A DNA stretch of 64,000 nucleotides, taken from Streptomyces umbrinus (lineage in GTDB: Bacteria; Actinomycetota; Actinomycetes; Streptomycetales; Streptomycetaceae). A program made the translations under genes and the position numbers. Below the pieces are notes generated by a model. It had not been told where the DNA came from and ran no database searches. It saw only the letters and a list, made by a program, of their open reading frames with translations. Positions 16,020 to 23,935 of this stretch are shown here, in pieces. The stretch spans positions 9,114,001 to 9,178,000 of the forward strand of contig NZ_JAUSZI010000002.1 of NCBI RefSeq assembly GCF_030817415.1, written 5' to 3'. The first letter of the stretch is position 1. Each line of letters starts with the position of its first letter.

Positions 16020-16802
16020 TCAGCGGCCGCCGTTCGTGTACCGGCGGACGGCGAGCGGCATGAACACCGCGATGAGGACCACGCACCAGGCCAGCGACCC
16101 CGCGACGGGGTGTGTCACCGGCCAGGCGCCGTCCGTCGGCACGGGCGCGTTCCCGAACAGGTCGCGCAGGGCCGTGGTCACCGCGCTGATCGGGTTCCAT
16201 TCGGCGATCGTGCGCAGCCAGTCGGGCAGATTGTCCGTCGGGATGTACGCGTTCGACAGCAGCGGCAGGATGAACGTCGCGCCGCCCAGCTGCCCGGCCG
16301 CCTCCTCGCTCTGCGAGGCCAGGCCCAGCAGGATCCCGATCCACGTGGTCGCGAACCGGAAGAGCAGCAGCAGACCCACGGCGCCGGCAGCTTCCAGCGC
16401 GGAACCCTCCATCCGCCAGCCCACCGCGAGCCCCACCAGCAGCACCGGCACCGTGCCCACGGCGGTGACGACCAGGTCCCCGACCGCCTGCCCGAGCGGT
16501 ACGGCGGCCCGGCTGATCGGCAGCGTGCGGAAGCGGTCCATCACGCCCCGGTGCGAGTCCTGGGCGGCCTGGAACATCCCGGTCATGATCCCGTTGGCCG
16601 CCGTCGCGACCAGCAGCCCCGGCACCAGGAAGGCCCGGTACTCCTCGCCGGGCATCGCGAGCGCGCTGCCGAAGACATAGCCGAAGAACAGCAGCATCGT
16701 GATCGGCATGGTCTGGGTGAGGATCAGCAGCCCCATGTTGTGCCGGATCCGCCGCAGCTGACGGCCCAGCATCGCGGTTCCGTCGTAGGCCAACGCGCTC
16801 AT
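16020..16802 (-). CDS. ABC-2 type permease, DrrB-like
   Basis: This 260-residue protein has about six hydrophobic helices. It begins MSALAYDGTAMLGRQLRRIRHNMGLLILTQTMPITMLLFFGYVFG and contains the family signature AEWNPISAVTTALRDLFGN near the C-terminus. ABC-2 permeases of this type export drugs or lipids together with a DrrA-like ATPase. It overlaps the ATPase gene by 4 bp, so the two are made together. Repression by the divergent TetR is likely. The transported compound is unknown. Confidence 0.92.
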   Translation of the reverse strand: MSALAYDGTAMLGRQLRRIRHNMGLLILTQTMPITMLLFFGYVFGSALAMPGEEYRAFLVPGLLVATAANGIMTGMFQAAQDSHRGVMDRFRTLPISRAAVPLGQAVGDLVVTAVGTVPVLLVGLAVGWRMEGSALEAAGAVGLLLLFRFATTWIGILLGLASQSEEAAGQLGGATFILPLLSNAYIPTDNLPDWLRTIAEWNPISAVTTALRDLFGNAPVPTDGAWPVTHPVAGSLAWCVVLIAVFMPLAVRRYTNGGR

Positions 16803-17803
16803 GTCACAAGCTCCTTGCTGTCGGTGCGGTCACCGGACTGCTTGTCGGCCCGGTTGTCGGTCCCGGCTCCGGTCGAGCCGCCGGTCAGGCGGAGGAAGAC
16901 GTCGTCGAGCGTCGGCGGGCGCAGGTTCACGTCAAGCAACGGCACACCGGCGGCGTCGAGTTCGCGTACGAGGCGGGGCAGGGTGAGCGTCGGGTCGGTG
17001 GTGACCGCGCCGACGGCGTGCCGCTCTTCGTCGAAGTCGGGCCTGGAGCCCGTCAGTTGGTCGAGGACGGCCGCCGCTCCGGCCATGGCGTCCGCGTCGG
17101 CGACGACCGCTTCCGCGTACGAGCCGATGAGCGCCTTGAGTTGGGCGGGCGTGCCCGAGTGCGCGACCCTGCCGCGGTCCACGAGGGCGATGTCGTCGGC
17201 GAGTTGGTCGGCCTCCTCCAGATACTGCGTGGTGAGCAGGACCGTCGTGCCCTCCGCCTTCAGCGCGCGCACGGTCTCCCAGATCTGGTTGCGGCTGTGC
17301 GGGTCGAGGCCCGTCGTCGGCTCGTCGAGGAACAGCACCGCGGGCCGGGTGATCAGGCTCGCGGCCAGGTCGAGACGGCGCCGCATGCCGCCGGAGTAGG
17401 TGGACGTGGGGCGGTCCGCCGCGTCGGCGAGTTCGAAGCGGTCGAGGAGTTCGTCGGCGCGGGCGGCCGCCTTCGGGAGGCGGCGGAGTTTCGCGAACAG
17501 CCGCAGGTTCTCCCGTCCCGTGAGGTCGCCGTCGACCGAGGCGTACTGCCCGGTGACGCCGATCGCGCGGCGCACGGCGTCGGGCTCCCGGACGAGGTCG
17601 TGCCCCGCGACACGCGCGGACCCCGCGTCGGGCCGCAGCAGCGTGGTGAGCAGCCGCACCGCCGTCGTCTTGCCCGCGCCGTTCGGCCCGAGCAGACCGC
17701 AGACCGTGCCCTCCGCCACGGCCAGGTCCAGCCCGCGCAGCGCCCGGACTTCCTTGAAACTCTTCTCCAGACCTTCACTAAGTACAGCGTACGTAGTCGT
17801 CAT
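16799..17803 (-). CDS. ABC exporter ATP-binding protein, DrrA-like
   Basis: This 334-residue ATPase has Walker A GPNGAGKTT, Q-loop VTGQYASVDGDLTGRENL, signature YSGGMRRRLDLA, Walker B VLFLDEPTTGLD and H-loop-like TTQYLEEADQ. A C-terminal region of about 100 residues typical of DrrA ends in TLDDVFLRLTG. ATG 17803 is preferred; a GTG at 17821 would extend it by six residues. One of two palindromic operator-like sites overlaps codons 3-9 of this gene and the other lies in the promoter, so repression could act both on initiation and early elongation. With the downstream permease it forms a two-gene exporter. Confidence 0.92.
   Translation of the reverse strand: MTTTYAVLSEGLEKSFKEVRALRGLDLAVAEGTVCGLLGPNGAGKTTAVRLLTTLLRPDAGSARVAGHDLVREPDAVRRAIGVTGQYASVDGDLTGRENLRLFAKLRRLPKAAARADELLDRFELADAADRPTSTYSGGMRRRLDLAASLITRPAVLFLDEPTTGLDPHSRNQIWETVRALKAEGTTVLLTTQYLEEADQLADDIALVDRGRVAHSGTPAQLKALIGSYAEAVVADADAMAGAAAVLDQLTGSRPDFDEERHAVGAVTTDPTLTLPRLVRELDAAGVPLLDVNLRPPTLDDVFLRLTGGSTGAGTDNRADKQSGDRTDSKELVT
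17779..17795. promoter_or_regulatory. TetR-type operator 1 (inside drrA-like start)
   Basis: TAAGTAC-agc-GTACGTA has one mismatch to the perfect palindrome 43 bp away. It lies within the first codons of the ABC ATPase gene. Centre-to-centre spacing of 43 bp is about four helical turns, so two TetR dimers could sit on the same face. Confidence 0.6.
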
Positions 17804-17821
17804 GGTGCGACCATACCTCAC

Positions 17822-17838
17822 TACGTACGCTGTACGTA
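17822..17838. promoter_or_regulatory. TetR-type operator 2 (divergent promoter)
   Basis: TACGTAC-gct-GTACGTA is a perfect 7-3-7 palindrome between the exporter genes and the divergent TetR gene. It is the best candidate binding site for the TetR protein encoded at 17867-18601. Confidence 0.7.
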
Positions 17839-17866
17839 ACTACGATGGGGGCGACAGGATCCACCG

Positions 17867-18601
17867 ATGGCAGGACTGACGACACCGATGGCAGGACGTG
17901 CCGACGTACCCGAAGTGATCTGGGCCCGACCCGAGCGCACGGGACGCGGGCCGCGACCCGCGTTCACCCGGGCCGACATCGCGGCCGCCGCGGTGCGGAT
18001 CGCGGACGCGCAGGGGCTGGACGGGGTCTCGATGCGACATGTCGCGGCCGAGCTGGGCTGCGGCACGATGTCGCTCTACAACTACGTGCCGCGCAAGGAG
18101 GACCTGTACGAGCTGATGGTCGACGCCGTCAGTGGTGAGCACGAGTTGTGGGAGCCGGCTGGGGACTGGCGGGCCGACATGCTCCGGGTCGCCCATGAGA
18201 CCCGGGCGCTCATGCTCCGGCATCCGTGGCTGCCGGCTCTGATGTCGCCGGTGTACGGGTTCAGCCCCAACGCCCTGCGCTATCTGGAGCACTGCCTTAC
18301 GTGCCTGGACTCCTTCGAGGGGACGTACGGCACGAAGTTCGAGCTGATCGCGATGGTCAACGGGGTGGTGACGACGTACGTGGGGAATGAGCTGGCGACG
18401 GTGGAGCGGGTGCGGGCGTTGCCGTGGTCGGAGGAACAGGAGAACGCTGTGCGCGGGGCGTACTTGGGTGGGCAGGTTGCCACCGGGGCGTATCCGCGGA
18501 TGGCTGCGGCGTTCATGGAGGATGCGGGGCCGATTGATATGGGTGCCGTGTTCGAGCGGGCGTTGGTGAGGGTGCTCGACGGGTTTGCCCCGTCTCGCTG
18601 A
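17867..18601 (+). CDS. TetR-family regulator of the DrrAB-type exporter
   Basis: This is a 244-residue protein. The N-terminal helix-turn-helix is at about 32-80 (FTRADIAAAAVRIADAQGLDGVSMRHVAAELGCGTMSLYNYVPRKEDLYELM). The ligand domain of the TetR_C class contains TRALMLRHPWLPALMSPVYGFSPNALRYLEH. It is divergent from the ABC exporter genes with two matching palindromes between and inside them, the usual layout of a drug-responsive repressor. ATG 17867 is used; the ribosome site is weak. Confidence 0.9.
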   Translation: MAGLTTPMAGRADVPEVIWARPERTGRGPRPAFTRADIAAAAVRIADAQGLDGVSMRHVAAELGCGTMSLYNYVPRKEDLYELMVDAVSGEHELWEPAGDWRADMLRVAHETRALMLRHPWLPALMSPVYGFSPNALRYLEHCLTCLDSFEGTYGTKFELIAMVNGVVTTYVGNELATVERVRALPWSEEQENAVRGAYLGGQVATGAYPRMAAAFMEDAGPIDMGAVFERALVRVLDGFAPSR

Positions 18602-18636
18602 GTGGGTCGTGACTGCGTCGCGGAGGGTCGTGTTGG

Positions 18637-18850
18637 AGCTGCGGGCCGGTGGGGGCTGGTCGCGTAGTTCCCCGCGCCCCTAAAAGATTGCGCAGTTCCC
18701 CGCGCCCCTGGAAGGTGGCGCCGTCCCCTGCGCCGCAAGAGGCTGCGCCAGTCCCTGCGCGCCCAAGAAACTGCGCAGTTCCCCGCGCCCCTGGAAGGTG
18801 GCGCCGTCCCCTGCGCCGCAAGAGGCTGCGCCGTTCCCCGCGCCCCTGGA
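18637..18850. repeat. Cluster of intergenic hairpin-repeat half-elements with 61-bp direct duplication
   Basis: Four or more copies of the CGCAGTTCCCCGCGCCCCT arm, some degenerate, lie head-to-tail between the TetR gene and the next, minus-strand gene. Positions 18689-18749 and 18772-18832 are identical over 61 bp, an exact duplication offset by 83 bp. No gene is seen in 18602-18866. Confidence 0.85.
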
Positions 18851-18866
18851 AGTGCCCCCGTATTTC

Positions 18867-20105
18867 TCAGATCAGGGCGACCTGGCCCTCTGGGCCCTCC
18901 TCGTGGTGGTCCAGTACTGATGCCGGTTGGCGGGACGCGGTCGGCGGCGGGAGGACGCCCGCCTTGCGCAGGTCGTCCGGCGTGATGGGGGACTCAATCG
19001 TCAACTCGGCCTGCTGTGGGCGTAGTTCCGCCAGTAGGGACAGGACCGTGATGACCTCCAGGAGGTCGGAGGTCCAGGGCTGGGGCCAGGTGGTGGGGCG
19101 GATGGACTCCAGGGTGCCGGGGGCCGGCTGGGTGGTTCGGGTGGTGAACCACTGGTCCAGGACCCGGACGCCGCCGACCTCGAAGTCCCAGGCGGCGGGC
19201 GGGACGGGGGAGATGCGGCCCTCGTCGAGGTGGAGGGTCTCCTCGTCGCGGTCGTAGCGGAGTTCGAGCGGGCGGGAGGGGAGTGGGGACCGTACGTACG
19301 GGCGGCGGCCGCCGGGGAGTTTGGGGCGTTCGCCGTCGCGGCGCATCAGCCACAGCATGCGGTGGCCCAACTCGGTGCCGCGTGCCCAGAGTTCGGGGTC
19401 CGGCGTGAGTGGCACCGTGCACCCGCGCGGACCTGGGCGGGCGACGGCGACCGTCCAGGCGAGGACGTCCAGGGGAGTGGGGGAGTAGCCCAGGCGCTTG
19501 GCCAGGAGGTCCAACAGGCCCGGCGCCAGGTTGGGTTCGCGGCCCTCGGGGCGCCGGTACAAGGGGTGGATCCGGCCCGGCCGGGCGGTGGGCACGGTCT
19601 TCGACTGGGGGAGGACCACCGGCAGGGTCGACGTGATCAGGAGGGGCGGCCCGTCCGGTGCGGGGGCCTGCTCGACCGCGAACACCTGTCGCTCGTCGGT
19701 CACACGCCACAACTCCGGCCGCGCCGCGTCGATCAGCCGGTGGTCGGGGATCAGCCACTGTTCGTCGAACGGCCCGTGCATGACCCGCACCGGCTCCGCG
19801 CAGGGGCCCGACGCGCGGGCCAGCCGGACCGTTCCGGAAGACTGGCCCGGCAGTTGACCCACCGCCGAGTGGAGCGTCCGCGCGCGTGTGACGCCGAACA
19901 ACGCCTCGCGGTCGGGCCCTTCGGCCTTCACGAGGGCGTCCCACCGTGCTTTCAGGGACGCCGGGTCGGGTGCCGTCGGCCACCCGCGGCCCAGCCGGGG
20001 CGGTGCGACGGCCCACGGCATGAGGTCCGCGAGCAGCGGAGCGTCGTCGTGCGTCACGCTCGGCATCGTACGACGTGGGCCGTGGGAGGCGACTTGGTCC
20101 CGCAT
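18867..20105 (-). CDS. Type ISP restriction-modification C-terminal-like protein (orphan)
   Basis: This is a 412-residue soluble protein. The C-terminal two-thirds (LGYSPTPLDVLAWTVAVARPG, GHRMLWLMRR, AAWDFEVGGVRVLDQWFTTRT, PWTSDLLEVITVLSLLAEL) resembles the specificity/target-recognition part of Type ISP enzymes, as I remember such Streptomyces proteins being annotated. No helicase, nuclease or methylase motif (FxGxG, NPPY) is present, so it cannot be a full R-M enzyme. ATG 20105 follows the upstream GntR stop by 2 bp (TGAGCATG); ATG 20066 (MPSVTHDD) is an alternative. The function is open: a remnant, or a protein re-using the fold. Confidence 0.6.
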   Translation of the reverse strand: MRDQVASHGPRRTMPSVTHDDAPLLADLMPWAVAPPRLGRGWPTAPDPASLKARWDALVKAEGPDREALFGVTRARTLHSAVGQLPGQSSGTVRLARASGPCAEPVRVMHGPFDEQWLIPDHRLIDAARPELWRVTDERQVFAVEQAPAPDGPPLLITSTLPVVLPQSKTVPTARPGRIHPLYRRPEGREPNLAPGLLDLLAKRLGYSPTPLDVLAWTVAVARPGPRGCTVPLTPDPELWARGTELGHRMLWLMRRDGERPKLPGGRRPYVRSPLPSRPLELRYDRDEETLHLDEGRISPVPPAAWDFEVGGVRVLDQWFTTRTTQPAPGTLESIRPTTWPQPWTSDLLEVITVLSLLAELRPQQAELTIESPITPDDLRKAGVLPPPTASRQPASVLDHHEEGPEGQVALI

Positions 20106-20107
20106 GC

Positions 20108-20857
20108 TCAGTGGGCGTCGAGGGTGACGGTGAAGGAGAAGCGGTCGCCGCGGTACTGGATGCGAGCCACGTCGAGCGCCCGGCCGTCCTCGCCGTGCAC
20201 GACGCCCGTGTAGTGCAGGATCGGGCTCAGCAGCGGGACCTGGAGCAGCCGTGCGGTCTCCGGGTCCGCGAGCCGGGCCTCGACGGTGTCGGTGATCTGG
20301 CTGATCCTCGCCCCCGCGACATCGCGCAGCACCTTGGTCATGGGCCAGCGGACCAGGTCCTCGGGGTCGATCAGGGCGGCCAGTTCGGGCCGTACGTAGT
20401 TGCGCGCGTGGTTGGTCGGCTCCCCGGTCTTCTCGTCGCTGCGCAGCCGGTGGTAGGTCGCGACCTCCGTCAGGTCCGGGAAGTGCTCGGAGAGTTCCGC
20501 AGACACGGGCTCGGTGCCGTGGTCGAGGAGCCGGGTCGTCATGCCCGACTGCTGGGCCACGATCGCGTCCACCGAGCCGAGCAGCCGCACCGGGGCGCCC
20601 CGCGCGGCGCTCGGCTCGATGAACGTGCCGCGCCTGCGATGGCGGGTGATCAGCCCCTCGTCCTCCAGCTCCTTGAGCGCCTGCCGCATGGTCAGCACGC
20701 TCACCCCGTAGTGCTCCGCCAGCTGTTCCTCGGTGGGCAGCCGCAGCGGATCCTGCGCGGACCGCCCGAGTATCGAGGCGCGCAGGGACTGCGACACCTG
20801 ATACCAGAGCGGCAGCTTGCGGTTCAGGACGATCGAGTCCGGGGCGAAGGAGGTCAC
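20108..20857 (-). CDS. GntR/HutC-family transcriptional regulator
   Basis: This is a 249-residue protein. The winged helix at about 15-80 has PLWYQVSQSLRASILGRSAQDPLRLPTEEQLAEHYGVSVLTMRQALKELEDEGLITRHRRRGTFI, the classic GntR pattern. The UTRA effector domain follows (TYHRLRSDEKTGEP, ARLLQVPLLSPILHYTGVVHGEDGRALDVARIQYRGDRFSF). GTG 20857 is chosen; a TTG at 20893 would add 12 residues, and neither has a strong ribosome site. It lies 63 bp downstream of homogentisate dioxygenase on the same strand, so it may regulate that gene and respond to a tyrosine-pathway intermediate, but this is inference. Confidence 0.88.
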   Translation of the reverse strand: MTSFAPDSIVLNRKLPLWYQVSQSLRASILGRSAQDPLRLPTEEQLAEHYGVSVLTMRQALKELEDEGLITRHRRRGTFIEPSAARGAPVRLLGSVDAIVAQQSGMTTRLLDHGTEPVSAELSEHFPDLTEVATYHRLRSDEKTGEPTNHARNYVRPELAALIDPEDLVRWPMTKVLRDVAGARISQITDTVEARLADPETARLLQVPLLSPILHYTGVVHGEDGRALDVARIQYRGDRFSFTVTLDAH

Positions 20858-20920
20858 GAGGGTATCCGTACCGTTCGCGGGCGATGGGTGCAACGGGCGG
20901 TCACGATCGGTCCCGGCCGG

Positions 20921-22297
20921 TCATGGGCGCCGCTCCGGCCGGAAGTGCCGCTGGAGGCCCTGCCACACGTCGTCGTACGCGCGCTGCAGATGCTCCGCCC
21001 CGGCGGCCTGCGCGGTGGCGGTGACCGGCCAGCGCGTCTCGAACATGAAGGCCAGACCGTCGTCGATCTTCTGCGGCCGCAGCTCGGCGGCGCTCGCCCG
21101 GTCGAACGTCTCCCGGTCGGGACCGTGCGCCGACATCATGTTGTGCAGCGAGCCGCCTCCCGGCACGAAGCCCTCCGCCTTCGCGTCGTACGCGCCCTCG
21201 ATGAGCCCCATGTACTCGCTCATCACGTTCCGGTGGAAGTACGGCGGCCGGAACGTGTCCTCGCCCACCAGCCAGCGCGGCGCGAAGACGACGAAGTCGA
21301 CGCCGGCAAGGCCCGGGGTGTCGCTCGGCGAGGTCAGCACCGTGAAGATCGACGGGTCCGGGTGGTCGTAGCTGATGGTGCCGATCACATTGAACGCGCG
21401 CAGGTCATAGGCGTACGGCACATGGTTGCCGTGCCAGGCCACGACATCCAGCGGGGAGTGGTCGTAGGTCGCCGACCAGAGGTTGCCGCAGAACTTGTTC
21501 ACGACCTCCACCGGGCCCGCTGTGTCCTCGTCGTCTTCGTACGCGGCGACGGGCGCCCGGAAGTCGCGGGCGTTCGCGAGACCGTTGGCGCCGATCGGGC
21601 CGAGGTCGGGGAGCTGGAAGGGTGCCCCGTAGTTCTCGCACACATAGCCGCGGGCCGTCGGGCCCGGGCCGTCGTCGGACGCGGTGTCCAGCAGCTCCAC
21701 ACGGAAGCGCACCCCACGAGGGATCAGCGCCACATGTCCCGGCTGCACATGCAGCAGCCCGAACTCGGTGCGCAGGAGCAGTCCGCCGCGCTCCGGCACG
21801 ATCAGCAGCTCGCCGTCGGCGTCGCTGAACACCCGCTCCATCGACGCGTTGGCGTGGTAGAGGTGCACGGCCATACCGGTGCGCTGTGTCGCGTCGCCGT
21901 TGCCGCCGAGCGTCCACAGGCCCGCCAGGAAGTCGGTGCCGGGTGAGGGCTCGGGCAGCGGGTTCCAGCGCAGCCGGTTCGGGTCGGGCACCGTCTCCGT
22001 GAAGGGCGCGGTGCGGACGGCGCCGTTGTCGGTGCGGGTGAAGGCCGGGTGCGCGGCCGACGGGTGGATCCGGTACAGCCACGACCGGCGGTTGTGCGCC
22101 CTCGGCTCGGTGAACGCCGTACCGCTCAGCTGCTCGGCGTAGAGCCCGAGCGGGGCCCGCTGCGGAGAATTGCGGCCGTGCGGCAGGGCGCCCGGCACCG
22201 CCTCCGAACTGTGCTCGTTGCCGAACCCGGTGAGATACGTCAGCGCCTCGACGGTCTTCCGCCGTGCCTCGGCGGTGATCCGCCCGTCCCCGCTCAT
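20921..22297 (-). CDS. hmgA: Homogentisate 1,2-dioxygenase
   Basis: This 458-residue protein matches the family in length and motifs: [19 protein letters not shown] at the N-terminus, [38 protein letters not shown] and [17 protein letters not shown]. The iron-site region [17 protein letters not shown] carries the His and Glu ligands, with a second His in [15 protein letters not shown]. It opens the ring of homogentisate to maleylacetoacetate in phenylalanine/tyrosine breakdown in the cytoplasm. The isomerase and hydrolase of the pathway are not in this window. A promoter of the housekeeping type lies just upstream. Confidence 0.96.
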   Translation of the reverse strand: MSGDGRITAEARRKTVEALTYLTGFGNEHSSEAVPGALPHGRNSPQRAPLGLYAEQLSGTAFTEPRAHNRRSWLYRIHPSAAHPAFTRTDNGAVRTAPFTETVPDPNRLRWNPLPEPSPGTDFLAGLWTLGGNGDATQRTGMAVHLYHANASMERVFSDADGELLIVPERGGLLLRTEFGLLHVQPGHVALIPRGVRFRVELLDTASDDGPGPTARGYVCENYGAPFQLPDLGPIGANGLANARDFRAPVAAYEDDEDTAGPVEVVNKFCGNLWSATYDHSPLDVVAWHGNHVPYAYDLRAFNVIGTISYDHPDPSIFTVLTSPSDTPGLAGVDFVVFAPRWLVGEDTFRPPYFHRNVMSEYMGLIEGAYDAKAEGFVPGGGSLHNMMSAHGPDRETFDRASAAELRPQKIDDGLAFMFETRWPVTATAQAAGAEHLQRAYDDVWQGLQRHFRPERRP

Positions 22298-22329
22298 GGT
22301 CGCTCCCTCGTTCCTGATTCCTATGCATC

Positions 22330-22358
22330 ACCGTAGGATTCGCGAAATCCGTGCGCAA
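22330..22358 (-). promoter_or_regulatory. Housekeeping-type promoter of hmgA with overlapping dyad
   Basis: On the minus strand, TTGCGC (22353-22358), a 17-bp spacer and TACGGT (22330-22335) fit an HrdB-type promoter 33-61 bp upstream of the hmgA start. The spacer contains the dyad GATT-tcgcg-AATC (22337-22349), a possible operator. Confidence 0.5.
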
Positions 22359-22475
22359 GAGGGAGATGCCCGTGCCCACGGAGGCGACCGCGGGATCGCG
22401 CCAAGACCACTGGAGTACCGAGAACCAGACTTCAGGGGGATCCGACTGTCAGAGCGGTGCTCTAATCTCCCGGGC

Positions 22476-23057
22476 ATGTCGTGGACGCGCGTATTCCTCA
22501 CCGCGCTCGCGGCCTGTGTCCTGTTCGGCGCTCTGTTCGTCGGAGCGACGGGCTGCGGGTCCGACGAAGCGCGCGAGGACGACGGAGTGAAGCCGTCGCC
22601 GGTGGGCAAGGTGCTGGAGGACACGGACGAGGAAGGACGCCACTACCGTGAGATCGACAAGAAGGACGCACCGAAGGTCGCGATCGAGATACAGCCCGAC
22701 GCCGAGAGCGACGGCTGGGACGTACGCCTGACCGTCCACGACTTCCGCTTCTCGCCGGCCGGTACGAGGAAGACGGCCGAACCCGGCCGCGGACACGCCC
22801 TCCTCCGCCTCGACGGCCGCCCCCTGTCCTTCCTCCGCGGCCCGGACCACCACATCGCGGGCGGTCTCGTTCCGCGCGGCACCCACCAGGTGAGCGTGCG
22901 CCTGCACGCCGACGACGACACGGTGTGGGCCGTGGACGGCGAGCCCGTCGGCAGCGCGGCGGACATCACCGTGTCCGATCCCGGGCCGACGGACACGGAG
23001 TCCGCGAAGGCGAAGACGACGGCAACGACGACGAGCGGCCCGGGCACGCACAAATGA
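22476..23057 (+). CDS. Putative lipoprotein of unknown function
   Basis: This 193-residue protein has a short signal peptide with lipobox-like ATGC (residues 24-27, FVGATGCGSDE). An acidic linker follows, then a compact domain with WDVRLTVHDFRFSPAG and HALLRLDGRPLSFLRGPDHHIAGGLVPRGTHQVSVRLHADDDTVWAVDGEP. It ends in a Thr/Ala/Ser-rich tail. The beta-rich core with His residues (GPDHHIAGG) looks like a small cupredoxin-like or carbohydrate-type fold, but no family is assigned. ATG 22476 is chosen because the signal peptide starts there. It lies 64 bp before a TetR gene on the same strand. Confidence 0.75.
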   Translation: MSWTRVFLTALAACVLFGALFVGATGCGSDEAREDDGVKPSPVGKVLEDTDEEGRHYREIDKKDAPKVAIEIQPDAESDGWDVRLTVHDFRFSPAGTRKTAEPGRGHALLRLDGRPLSFLRGPDHHIAGGLVPRGTHQVSVRLHADDDTVWAVDGEPVGSAADITVSDPGPTDTESAKAKTTATTTSGPGTHK

Positions 23058-23121
23058 GTGGCATCAGCACCGACATTCGTACCGAAGGGCAAGGTTCACC
23101 GGACCCCGGCGGAAAGGCATC

Positions 23122-23742
23122 ATGAAGCCCGTGCCCCCTGCGACCTCGCTGCGCCGAGCGCCCGTTCAACGCCGTAGCGCCGAAAGACTCACCCGAATCC
23201 TCGACGCCTGCGCCGATCTCCTCGACGAGGTCGGCTACGACGCCCTCAGCACCCGCGCGGTCGCCCTGCGCGCCGGCGTGCCCATAGGCTCCGTCTACCG
23301 CTTCTTCGGCAACAAGCGCGCCATGGCCGACGCGCTCGCCCAGCGCAACCTCGACGTCTTCACCGAGCGCGTCACCCTCCGCCTCCAGGAGACCGCCGGC
23401 ACGGGCGGCTGGCGCGCGGCCATGGACGCGGTCCTCGACGAGTACCTCGCCATGAAACGCACCGCGCCCGGCTTCTCCCTCGTGGACTTCGGCAACCAGA
23501 TACCCGTCGGCACCCGCGACGCCGAACCCAACACCCGCGTCGCCGACCGCCTCACCGACCTGCTCTCCTCCGTCCTGAACCGCGAACCCGACGAGGACCT
23601 GCGCCGCACCTTCCTCATCGCCGTCGAGGCCGCCGACACCCTCGTCCAGCTCGCCTTCCGCCTCGACCCCTCCGGCGACGAACGGGTCATAGAGGAGACC
23701 CGGGAACTGCTGCGGGCGTATCTGGCGCGGTCGCTCGACTGA
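23122..23742 (+). CDS. TetR-family transcriptional regulator
   Basis: This 206-residue protein has its DNA-binding domain at about 18-65 (RSAERLTRILDACADLLDEVGYDALSTRAVALRAGVPIGSVYRFFGNKRAMADAL). The C-terminal ligand domain ends in ERVIEETRELLRAYLARSLD. A perfect palindrome CATACCG-gt-CGGTATG lies 130 bp downstream, before the molybdopterin oxidoreductase gene, and may be its target, but the same core occurs at other loci with other TetR genes. The ribosome site GGCGGAAAGG is good. Confidence 0.88.
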   Translation: MKPVPPATSLRRAPVQRRSAERLTRILDACADLLDEVGYDALSTRAVALRAGVPIGSVYRFFGNKRAMADALAQRNLDVFTERVTLRLQETAGTGGWRAAMDAVLDEYLAMKRTAPGFSLVDFGNQIPVGTRDAEPNTRVADRLTDLLSSVLNREPDEDLRRTFLIAVEAADTLVQLAFRLDPSGDERVIEETRELLRAYLARSLD

Positions 23743-23871
23743 CGGAGAGGCCGGGCGACGGCCTCGCCCGGCCCACCCGCCCCGGCCCACCCGCCCCGAC
23801 CCCGCCGGGTGCGGACACCCGAACGGCGCGCGAATTTCCGACGTGACCCCCCGCACCCCCTCCCCACCGTC

Positions 23872-23887
23872 CATACCGGTCGGTATG
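23872..23887. promoter_or_regulatory. Perfect TetR-type palindrome before the molybdopterin oxidoreductase
   Basis: CATACCG-GT-CGGTATG is a perfect 7-2-7 palindrome 49 bp upstream of the GTG start. Read on the minus strand it contains CATACCGACCGGT, the core shared with sites at 51174 and 56735. Confidence 0.7.
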
Positions 23888-23935
23888 CTCGGCCGGGTCA
23901 GCGCCATTGTCGTCGCCACCCCTCCGGGAGGACCC

